Origin: an uncultured Anaerolineae bacterium
Lineage (GTDB): Bacteria > Chloroflexota > Anaerolineae > Anaerolineales > UBA11858
Assembly: GCA_937893815.1 (NCBI GenBank)
Contig: CALCSH010000245.1
Coordinates: 1-7,454, forward strand
Direction: 5' to 3'
Length of the DNA stretch: 7,454 nucleotides
The translations under genes were made by a program, and so were the position numbers. Shown one piece after another: positions 1 through 5,023 of this stretch. Below the pieces are notes generated by a model. The model was not told the origin of the DNA, did no database searches, and saw only the letters and a program-made list of their open reading frames with translations. Within the stretch, counting starts at the first letter, position 1, and the number at the start of each line of letters is the position of its first letter.

Positions 1-1212
1 CCGCGCAAAGTGATCTATCGCGCTTATCCGGGCTGCTTCCCATCCACCCCGGCGGTCGATTGGGAGAATTACAATGGCGAGCCGCTGGTGGTCAATGGGC
101 AACCCAACGTCCTCTACAACGAGCCGAGAACATTCGATTTGACTGTCGGCGCCATCGTTGTCGCTACCGGATTCGATCCCTACGAGCCTCACCAGGGCGA
201 GTATGGATATGGTGAACTTCCCGAAGTTGTCACGCTGCCACAATTGATCCGCCATCTGGCGCTGCTGGGGGATCGCCAAACCCTCACCTGGAACAACCAC
301 CCTGTCAGGGATGTAGCGCTCGTCCACTGTGTGGGTAGCCGCGAAATCGAGGGAATCCATGAACCCCATGAAAACGGCCAGGTTAACGATTATTGTTCAC
401 GAGTCTGCTGTACAGCCACCTTGCACATGGCCAACGAATTGCGCGAGCGATTCCCCACGCTGAATATCTACGATATTTATGAGGATATTCGTACCTATGG
501 TCATGGTCACGAAGAATACTACCGGGATGCGCTGAAAAATATGGTGCGCTTCCTGCGCTTCCATGGCGATGAGCGTGCTTCTGTCGTTGCGGCCGAGCCC
601 GGCGATACACACCCGGCGCTGGTACGTGTGAAAGATTACCTGACCTGGGGCGAAGAGATTGAAATCCCCGTAGATCTGGTGGTGCTAGCCGTGGGCTTCA
701 TGCCGCGCGACGTGAGCGATTTGATTCGGATGCTGAAAATCTCCGCCGGAACCGATCGCTTTTTGCTGGAAGTTCACCCCAAACTGCAACCCGTCGAGAC
801 CGCCGTCCCCGGCATTGTGCTGGCCGGAACCGCACAGGGGCCCATGAACGTACAAGAGAGTTGCGCCGCCGCCGCGGCTGCCGCCGCCAAGGTATCCGTT
901 TTGCTCGGGCAGGGGCAGGTGGAACTAGAGCCTTTTGTCGCCAAAGTAGATTTGGAAAAGTGCGATGGGACTGGCGCCTGCATCGAAGTCTGTCAATATG
1001 AAGACGCCATTTCGCTGGAAACCTTGATGATCGATGGGGGCGAAGTACGCCGTGCGGTAGTTATTCCGGCGAACTGTTCGGGGTGCGGTGGATGCGTTAG
1101 CGCCTGCCCCAACCGGGCCATCGATGTTCAAGGGTGGACTTTGGCCCAATACGAAGCCATGGTAGATGCATTTGCGCTAGAACCGGCAGAACTTGTGGAG
1201 ATGATGGTATGA
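1..1212 (+). CDS. hdrA: HdrA-like iron-sulfur flavoprotein, C-terminal part (5' end outside window)
   Basis: The reading frame is open from base 1, so the N-terminal part (normally including the main FAD-binding segment) lies upstream; 403 residues are visible. Seen, numbering from base 1: a dinucleotide-fold strand AIVVATGFDPY (51-61); the HdrA cysteine signature CVGSRE (C110) followed by YCSRVCC (C132, C136, C137), which in the family binds a [4Fe-4S] cluster; DIRTYG (162-167); VDLVVLAVGFMPR (224-236); the FAD-contacting GIVLAGTAQGPMNVQES (271-287) followed by an eight-alanine run; and a C-terminal ferredoxin domain. Its second motif is complete (C359, C362, C365, C369-Pro). Its first reads CDGTGACIEVC (C321, T324, C327, C331), with Thr in place of the usual second Cys. 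The family is the flavin hub of heterodisulfide reductase and Qmo-type complexes, moving or bifurcating electrons in the cytoplasm. Directly followed by a winged-helix gene and a QmoC-like gene. No MvhD-like extension follows the ferredoxin domain, which argues against QmoB. Confidence 0.9.
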   Translation, partial: PRKVIYRAYPGCFPSTPAVDWENYNGEPLVVNGQPNVLYNEPRTFDLTVGAIVVATGFDPYEPHQGEYGYGELPEVVTLPQLIRHLALLGDRQTLTWNNHPVRDVALVHCVGSREIEGIHEPHENGQVNDYCSRVCCTATLHMANELRERFPTLNIYDIYEDIRTYGHGHEEYYRDALKNMVRFLRFHGDERASVVAAEPGDTHPALVRVKDYLTWGEEIEIPVDLVVLAVGFMPRDVSDLIRMLKISAGTDRFLLEVHPKLQPVETAVPGIVLAGTAQGPMNVQESCAAAAAAAAKVSVLLGQGQVELEPFVAKVDLEKCDGTGACIEVCQYEDAISLETLMIDGGEVRRAVVIPANCSGCGGCVSACPNRAIDVQGWTLAQYEAMVDAFALEPAELVEMMV

Positions 1213-1514
1213 CGATACGAGAAGATAGCAAATTGGCTGCCAAACAGCGCACCGAAATGCTCAAACGCTTACGCGCCGAACATGCCGATACCGTTGCCCG
1301 TGCACAAGCGACACTCAAAGAGCATAAGAAAATTCATCGGGATATTTGTCAATTGATTCGTGATCAAGCCAAAACTGTACCCGAAATCGCAACAGCCTTG
1401 GACATTCCTACACAAACAATTCTATGGCATCTGACGGCACTCAAAAAATACGATATTGTCACGGAAGATGGAATGTGCGGCGAGTATGTCATGTATGTGC
1501 GGGTGGAGGAGTAG
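1209..1514 (+). CDS. Small winged-helix (HTH) protein coupled to hdrA
   Basis: A 101-residue protein whose ATG overlaps the hdrA stop as ATGA. GTGGAG at 1195-1200 lies 8 nt upstream, so this start is preferred over one further upstream inside hdrA. Residues 1-45 are strongly charged and predicted helical (many Lys, Arg, Glu, Ala), possibly a coiled coil. Residues about 56-82 form a helix-turn-helix (TVPEIATALDIPTQTILWHL), followed by a short beta wing (about 83-99). Two cysteines, C47 and C90, are present; C90 is in the wing (DGMCGEY). The fold is that of ArsR/MarR-like winged-helix regulators, but no effector domain is visible. Being translationally coupled between two electron-transfer subunits, it may be an operon-specific redox or sulfur regulator, or may have become a subunit of the complex; the sequence does not decide. 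I do not recognise a named family. Confidence 0.85.
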   Translation: MTIREDSKLAAKQRTEMLKRLRAEHADTVARAQATLKEHKKIHRDICQLIRDQAKTVPEIATALDIPTQTILWHLTALKKYDIVTEDGMCGEYVMYVRVEE

Positions 1515-1516
1515 TC

Positions 1517-2695
1517 ATGAGTACCCGAATTAATCCATCAATGATCTATGAACTCAAAGCATTCGGTGCGGTAGAAATTGAAAAATGCTTCAACTGCGGC
1601 AACTGTACAGCAATCTGCCCGCTGACGAGCAACGAATATCCTTTCCCGCGCAATATGATCCGTCTGACGCAAGTGGGAATGAAGGAACGTATGCAAAACA
1701 GCCTGGACCCCTGGCTGTGCTATTACTGCGGCGACTGCTCCGAGACCTGCCCCAAGCAGGCCGAACCTGCCGAAACCATGATGGCAGTGCGCCGCTGGCT
1801 GACCGCTCAATATGATTGGACAGGACTAGCGCATAAGTTTTACACCTCGAAAGCCTGGGAATTTGGCTCGATCATCTTGCTGGGTGCGCTTGTATTTGTG
1901 CTGATTGCCGTGCTGCACGGCCCTATCACCACCGACCATGTGGCGCTAAACACTTTTGCCCCACTGCACATCGTCCACGCCGCCGACTGGATTATGGCCG
2001 GGCTGCTGGTATTCTTCATCAGCTCCAACGTGCTGAGAATGTACCAAATGACCATGCTGCGAGGCCACAACCCCAAGATTCCGATCTCTATCTATATCAC
2101 CGAAGCCTGGAATCTGGTCTTCCACGCCGTTACCCAACGACGCTGGGCCACCTGCGCCGCCGATGAAAAAGATGAAAAAATCAAAAAGAGCAAACAAACT
2201 TCCTGGATTATCCACATGCTTTTAGCCAGTGGCTACGGTTTGATGCTGATTTTGATCGTCTTTTTCCTGAGCTGGTTCCAGACCGACGAAATCTACCCGC
2301 TCTACCATCCGCAGCGCTGGCTGGGATATTATGCGACCATCGTGTTGCTGCTCGGAGCGGGCCGGGCATTGTGGGGGCGGATTCAGCAAGAGGTGCAAAT
2401 GCACCGCTTCTCGCACCCCAGCGATTGGATTTTCCCTGTGCTGTTGCTGGCCGTGACCCTCACCGGCATTCTGCAACACATCTTCCGCTACGCTGATCTA
2501 CCGCTACTCACTTATTACACCTTTGCCATTCACCTGGCGTTCACCGCACCCATGTTGATTTTAGAAGTCCCATTCGGGAAATGGGCGCATCTCTATTACC
2601 GTCCGCTGGCAATTTATTTTCAAGTTGTCAAAGAAAAAGCCAGCCAATATCAGGAAAAACATGCTGCTAAGCCTATCGCATCTGCAGCTGATTAA
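1517..2695 (+). CDS. qmoC: QmoC-like membrane subunit: HdrC ferredoxin domain fused to cytochrome b-like domain
   Basis: A 392-residue protein. The ATG at 1517 has a strong GGAGGAG (1505-1511) 5 nt upstream and starts 2 nt after the previous stop; an open extension upstream overlaps the winged-helix gene and is rejected. Residues 20-80 carry two complete [4Fe-4S] motifs: C24-x2-C27-x2-C30-x3-C34-Pro and C68-x2-C71-x2-C74-x3-C78-Pro, as in HdrC. About six hydrophobic helices follow (roughly 117-134, 150-172, 229-253, 268-285, 302-320, 331-350). Candidate heme b ligands lie in or near them, including H134, H151, H154, H233, H321 and H339. This order and length match QmoC, which passes electrons between HdrA-like subunits and menaquinone; HmeC/DsrM-type proteins are the main alternative. 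No HdrB/HdrD cysteine-rich (CCG) domain is present. A charged cytoplasmic loop (about 204-228) contains a KDEKIKKSKQ stretch. Likely the membrane anchor for the upstream HdrA. Confidence 0.85.
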   Translation: MSTRINPSMIYELKAFGAVEIEKCFNCGNCTAICPLTSNEYPFPRNMIRLTQVGMKERMQNSLDPWLCYYCGDCSETCPKQAEPAETMMAVRRWLTAQYDWTGLAHKFYTSKAWEFGSIILLGALVFVLIAVLHGPITTDHVALNTFAPLHIVHAADWIMAGLLVFFISSNVLRMYQMTMLRGHNPKIPISIYITEAWNLVFHAVTQRRWATCAADEKDEKIKKSKQTSWIIHMLLASGYGLMLILIVFFLSWFQTDEIYPLYHPQRWLGYYATIVLLLGAGRALWGRIQQEVQMHRFSHPSDWIFPVLLLAVTLTGILQHIFRYADLPLLTYYTFAIHLAFTAPMLILEVPFGKWAHLYYRPLAIYFQVVKEKASQYQEKHAAKPIASAAD

Positions 2696-2715
2696 ATCAA
2701 ACCATCACACACAAA

Positions 2716-2721
2716 AAGGAG
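2716..2721 (+). promoter_or_regulatory. Ribosome binding site of the dsrE-like gene
   Basis: AAGGAG ends 6 nt before the ATG at 2728. It sits in a 32-nt gap after the qmoC-like stop, so the downstream gene is initiated independently but is probably on the same transcript. Confidence 0.75.
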
Positions 2722-2727
2722 AATCAC

Positions 2728-3090
2728 ATGACCGAAAAAATGGCAATCGTCTGCAATGGCGACACCCCTGCCAGCATCATGCCCACGTTGATCTTTTCAA
2801 CATCGGGCCTGAGTCTGGATTATGATGTACACATTTTCATTTGCCCCGCGGGAGCAAAATGGGTACTCAAAGGGGAATTGGAAAAACTGGGCACCCCGAA
2901 AGGGTTACCCAATCCGGTTGGGCTATTCAATGATATTCTCGATCTGGGAGGTGAAATCGTCCTCTGCGAGTTGGCTTTGGAAAATAAGGAAATTGATCCG
3001 AAAGATTTACGCGATGAACGCATATTGATTAAGAAAGCCCCGCCCTACTTGATGGATATCGAAGGCGCGGCACAAACCTTTACGTTCTAA
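2728..3090 (+). CDS. DsrE-family sulfur-transfer-like protein
   Basis: A 120-residue protein beginning MTEKMAIVCNGD. It has the DsrE/DsrF-like alternating beta-alpha pattern: a first strand (AIVCNGD), a helix with small residues (about 14-30), a second strand VHIFICPAG (34-42), and a strand ending EIVLCELALENKEI (76-89). C80 in that segment corresponds to the position of the reactive cysteine of DsrE-type proteins (inference from pattern, not alignment); C9 and C39 are additional cysteines near the ends of earlier strands. The family binds sulfane sulfur as persulfide in the cytoplasm and passes it to partners such as TusA or DsrC/TusE. The gene follows the QmoC-like gene and precedes a 38-residue membrane peptide, which suggests that it supplies or accepts sulfur or thiol electrons for the HdrA/QmoC module. 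The substrate cannot be read from the sequence. It differs from the DsrE2-like protein at the end of the window, which carries the FFTFWG motif. Confidence 0.8.
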   Translation: MTEKMAIVCNGDTPASIMPTLIFSTSGLSLDYDVHIFICPAGAKWVLKGELEKLGTPKGLPNPVGLFNDILDLGGEIVLCELALENKEIDPKDLRDERILIKKAPPYLMDIEGAAQTFTF

Positions 3091-3104
3091 GAGAGGAAGT
3101 AGTC

Positions 3105-3221
3105 ATGAATATATTTGTCATAAACGCTTTAATCGCAGGCGTAGCGATCGGGTTTGTCGTCGGATTTGCGGCAATTTGGATGTACTGCTGCGGCAAAGAA
3201 AAAAAGACCCCCGCTCCCTAG
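3105..3221 (+). CDS. 38-residue single-helix membrane peptide with Cys-Cys motif
   Basis: A short ORF with ATG at 3105 and TAG at 3219-3221. It is preceded by a purine-rich GAGAGGAAG (3091-3099) at good spacing and lies 14 nt after the dsrE-like stop. Residues 1-27 form one hydrophobic helix (MNIFVINALIAGVAIGFVVG, then FAAIWMY) with small Gly/Ala residues on one side. The tail is CCGKEKKTPAP: two adjacent cysteines (C28, C29) at the membrane edge, then a basic segment. By the positive-inside rule the C-terminus and cysteines should face the cytoplasm. No family is recognised. The position at the end of the hdrA-qmoC-dsrE operon suggests a small accessory subunit or a membrane tether for a sulfur or metal partner, but this is inference. 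Confidence 0.65.
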   Translation: MNIFVINALIAGVAIGFVVGFAAIWMYCCGKEKKTPAP

Positions 3222-3242
3222 AAAATTCCATCTGTTACAGGC

Positions 3243-3258
3243 TTCGCCGGAAGGCGAG
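3243..3258 (+). other. Short hairpin after the first operon
   Basis: TTCGCC (3243-3248) and GGCGAG (3253-3258) pair around a GGAA loop with one G-T wobble. The GNRA-like tetraloop would make a stable RNA hairpin 21 nt after the stop of the small membrane peptide. It is followed by AAAAA rather than T residues, so it is not a canonical intrinsic terminator for this strand; it could protect the 3' end of the operon mRNA. Confidence 0.35.
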
Positions 3259-3285
3259 AAAAATCCTATAACCGGAAATTGTAAA

Positions 3286-3342
3286 CTCCCAAAGGACAAG
3301 GCTCCTCTCCAATTCTGGATGGGAGCTTTGTCCTTTAGGGAG
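3286..3342. terminator. Long inverted repeat between convergent operons, possible bidirectional terminator
   Basis: CTCCC (3286-3290) plus AAAGGACAAGGCTCC (3291-3305) pair with GGAGCTTTGTCCTTT (3322-3336) plus GGGAG (3338-3342). This gives 20 pairs with one G-T wobble and a single bulged A at 3337. Inside, TCCA (3308-3311) and TGGA (3316-3319) extend the stem around an ATTC loop. The right arm contains the lysR stop codon and the two preceding codons. For the - strand transcript the stem is followed by the moderately T-rich TTTACAATTT; for the + strand there is no T tract. The site therefore looks most like a lysR terminator that may also stop or stabilise the opposing transcript. Confidence 0.55.
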
Positions 3343-4261
3343 AATCCGCTAGATGAATTAAATCGTCATTGGCAGGATCATGCACAAATCCCCAGAAGGC
3401 TTCCTGTGGTCGATGTGGTGGGGCGAGCCGTTTGCGCGCCATAAAAATTTTACGGCTAAGCTCCAATCCCTCCACATGGACACTCACCACTTTTCCACTT
3501 TCCAAAAGACATTCTGTCGCCAATGACGATACAAAAGAAACCCCGTAGCCTGCTGCTACTGTGCGCACAATGGCTTCTGCATTGCCTAATTGCATGAAGA
3601 TATAAATATCTTCAAGGCTGATATCGTGCTTGGCCAGTTCAGACAACATTACGCGTCGAGTTCCTGATGTTTCTTCACGCATAATCATAGGGACGCCAAT
3701 CAACTCGGAGGGCTGAATGGATGAACGCAAAGCCCAGGGGTGATCAGAGGCCACCACCATGGTAATCGCATCTTCGAAGAACTCTTGTAATTCCATTTCT
3801 TCGGAAGACATTTCGTAACTGACAACACCCAAATTAGCCTCACCATCCAGCAAACGGGGAACAATATGTTCAGGAGTACAACGTAATATTTTCACCTGTA
3901 TCCCTGGATAGCGCTGGGAAAAGCGTGCCGCTAATTGAGGCAAAACATATTTCCCAGCGGTAGTACTGCACGCAATTCGCAAATCGCCAGCAATACCCTC
4001 TTGTAATGCATTCATCATTCCTTTGAGTTCAATTGAATCTCGCAGCACCTTTCGCGCCCATGGTAACAGCAAACGACCCGCTTCAGTCAAGCGTAATCCG
4101 GCCCCAGAGCGATCAAATAATTGAATATCCAACTCTTTTTCTAAAGCCTTGATATGATGGCTAACCGTGGGCTGTGTTAAATGCATGTGACGCGCGGCAT
4201 CGGAAAAATTCAGTTTTTCGGCCGCAGCTAAAAATGTTTTGAGTCGGGAAAGTTCTATCAT
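3335..4261 (-). CDS. LysR-family transcriptional regulator
   Basis: A 308-residue protein read from the ATG at 4261. That ATG has AAGGA (plus-strand TCCTT, 4271-4275) 9 nt upstream and gives the typical MIELSRLKTFLAAAE start. A GTG two codons earlier (4267) is possible but only 3 nt from the same ribosome site. Residues 1-60 are the winged helix-turn-helix (NFSDAARHMHLTQPTVSHHI, 18-37, then the ALEKELDIQLFDRSG linker helix region). From about residue 90 a periplasmic-binding-like effector domain follows (LRIACSTTAGKYVLPQLAAR, then an EANLGVVSYE strand and the AAGYGVSFVSS turn). Length is normal for the family. Its targets and inducer are unknown; by similarity of style it belongs near the CysB/CbbR/GltC-like LysR proteins. 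It is divergent from the arsR-sqr cluster and convergent with the hdrA operon, so it may control either, with control of the divergent cluster more usual for LysR proteins. Confidence 0.93.
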   Translation of the reverse strand: MIELSRLKTFLAAAEKLNFSDAARHMHLTQPTVSHHIKALEKELDIQLFDRSGAGLRLTEAGRLLLPWARKVLRDSIELKGMMNALQEGIAGDLRIACSTTAGKYVLPQLAARFSQRYPGIQVKILRCTPEHIVPRLLDGEANLGVVSYEMSSEEMELQEFFEDAITMVVASDHPWALRSSIQPSELIGVPMIMREETSGTRRVMLSELAKHDISLEDIYIFMQLGNAEAIVRTVAAGYGVSFVSSLATECLLESGKVVSVHVEGLELSRKIFMARKRLAPPHRPQEAFWGFVHDPANDDLIHLADSP

Positions 4262-4301
4262 GAACACTCATCCTTCGCAGTGGCTTGAGTTGTACACTCC
4301 G

Positions 4302-4328
4302 TATTATACGCCACTAATGCGCATAATA
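4302..4328. promoter_or_regulatory. Imperfect palindrome overlapping the lysR -10 element
   Basis: TATTATACGC (4302-4311) and GCGCATAATA (4319-4328) form 10-base arms with one mismatch around CACTAAT. On the - strand, TATAAT (plus-strand 4303-4308) is a perfect -10 hexamer about 42 nt before the lysR ATG; no good -35 is seen. A regulator bound here would cover the lysR promoter, as in the common autorepression of LysR genes. The central spacing does not give the classic T-N11-A at the dyad, so assignment to LysR itself is tentative. Confidence 0.45.
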
Positions 4329-4353
4329 TATCTCGATTGCATCATTTTCAATG

Positions 4354-4371
4354 ACAATCTTTCACGATTGT
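4354..4371. promoter_or_regulatory. Perfect inverted repeat ACAATC-N6-GATTGT, candidate operator
   Basis: ACAATC (4354-4359) and GATTGT (4366-4371) are perfect complements around TTTCAC. A third copy of the half-site, GATTG, occurs at 4335-4339 in inverted orientation to the first. Repeated half-sites in a lysR divergent region fit the two-site binding of LysR tetramers, but the protein that binds is not identified. Confidence 0.35.
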
Positions 4372-4422
4372 AACACGACAATGTGCGTCCAAATTACAAC
4401 GTTACATTCGTCCCGCTCCCAT

Positions 4423-4438
4423 TGTGATTTCTATCACT
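4423..4438. promoter_or_regulatory. CRP/FNR-family-like site TGTGA-N6-TCACT
   Basis: TGTGATTTCTATCACT contains perfect five-base arms GTGAT (4424-4428) and ATCAC (4433-4437) with a 4-base spacer, which is the geometry of CRP/FNR-superfamily operators. Its centre (about 4430.5) lies about 41 bp before a possible start at 4471-4472, downstream of a weak -10-like GATAAA (4459-4464). That would be the class II activator position for the arsR-sqr cluster. The element matches a consensus by eye only; the regulator and start site are inferred. Confidence 0.4.
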
Positions 4439-4536
4439 TAGTGGTCTGAGTAGGCTCTGATAAAGTATTTCTGATGCTTTTCATCCTATTCAAATAAGCA
4501 CATAGCTTCATATATCGACTGACAAGACTAAATATT

Positions 4537-4881
4537 ATGGCAACCTTGCGAGCAGAGATCAACCGATTACACGCCCAAATCTGCAACGGTCTGGCAGATC
4601 CGAGCCGAATTCTGATTCTTTATACACTGTATGAAAAACCACACAATGTAAGTGAACTCGGCGAAGCTCTCGATATTTCCCAACCTACGGTATCGAGACA
4701 TTTAAAAGTATTACGCGAACGCCATATGGTTTCCGCACAGCGCGATGGGCAGGCGGTGTATTACTCACTTACTGACAAACGCATCATCGAGGCGCTCGAT
4801 CTCCTCCGGTCTGTGCTCGCCAGCCGGTTACAAGATCAGAGCGAACTTGCCGAATCGGTTCAGCAAGATACCAGCGTATGA
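4537..4881 (+). CDS. ArsR-family winged-helix regulator
   Basis: A 114-residue protein with the ArsR/SmtB layout: helix 1 with INRLHAQICNGLADPSRILI (8-27), the recognition helix-turn-helix NVSELGEALDISQPTVSRHL (37-56) then KVLRERHMV, and a beta wing SAQRDGQAVYYSLTD (66-80), followed by a C-terminal dimerisation helix. The only cysteine is C16; the metal-binding ELCVCDL motif of classic ArsR is replaced by SELGEALD, and the Cys pair used by sulfide/persulfide sensors of the SqrR/BigR type is absent. Sensing, if sulfur-related, must therefore use another route, such as C16 between subunits. No convincing Shine-Dalgarno precedes the ATG (AAGACTAAATATT), so translation initiation is weak or unusual. 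The gene is 142 nt upstream of the sqr-like gene and probably regulates that cluster and itself, as is common for ArsR proteins beside sulfide genes. Confidence 0.9.
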   Translation: MATLRAEINRLHAQICNGLADPSRILILYTLYEKPHNVSELGEALDISQPTVSRHLKVLRERHMVSAQRDGQAVYYSLTDKRIIEALDLLRSVLASRLQDQSELAESVQQDTSV

Positions 4882-4929
4882 TTTTATAACGAAAGAACCA
4901 CTCCCTGTTGAATTGAAGAATTAAAACCT

Positions 4930-4944
4930 GAAGACGGTGTCTTC
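4930..4944 (+). other. Short hairpin in the arsR-sqr gap
   Basis: GAAGAC (4930-4935) and GTCTTC (4939-4944) are perfect complements around a GGT loop, in the 142-nt gap between arsR and sqr. No T tract follows directly (a run of six T occurs 30 nt later), so it is not a standard terminator. It could be an operator half-pair for the ArsR protein or an mRNA element affecting sqr. The rest of the gap holds no gene I can support. Confidence 0.25.
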
Positions 4945-5007
4945 TCCCAAATTCAGCAAACGACGAGTAGTAATTTTTTCAAGAGCGATAACGTCTATAA
5001 CAACATA

Positions 5008-5013
5008 CAGGAG
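5008..5013 (+). promoter_or_regulatory. Ribosome binding site fixing the sqr start
   Basis: CAGGAG lies 10 nt before the ATG at 5024, whose product begins directly with the flavin-binding strand. An in-frame GTG at 4937 would add 29 residues of unrelated sequence without a comparable ribosome site. Confidence 0.7.
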
Positions 5014-5023
5014 ATTCCTAGAT

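Noticed and set aside
10..12. GTG that could start the first gene
   Set aside because: The frame is open to base 1, and the protein would begin inside the HdrA fold, so the gene is cut by the window edge rather than starting here.
862..894. GCC repeat as a possible unstable microsatellite
   Set aside because: It encodes the alanine-rich helix usual after the MNVQES motif of HdrA, and the codons are mixed (GCC, GCG, GCT) rather than a pure repeat.
774..983. Antisense ORF with an alanine run
   Set aside because: It is the reverse reading of the GCC-rich alanine codons of hdrA and shows no protein family signal.
1134..1208. Upstream extension of the winged-helix gene
   Set aside because: It overlaps the hdrA ferredoxin end in another frame; the ATG at 1209 has a ribosome site and gives a natural ATGA junction.
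1424..1516. Upstream extension of the QmoC-like gene
   Set aside because: It lies inside the winged-helix gene; the ATG at 1517 follows GGAGGAG at ideal spacing.
3154..3444. 96-codon + strand ORF
   Set aside because: It runs across the small peptide gene, the long inverted repeat and the end of lysR, with no ribosome site and no family pattern.
4974..4979. Run of six T as a terminator between arsR and sqr
   Set aside because: The nearest hairpin (4930-4944) ends 30 nt earlier, too far for an intrinsic terminator.
4937..5023. GTG start adding 29 residues to SQR
   Set aside because: The added residues match no SQR N-terminus, while the ATG at 5024 begins directly with the flavin motif and has CAGGAG upstream.
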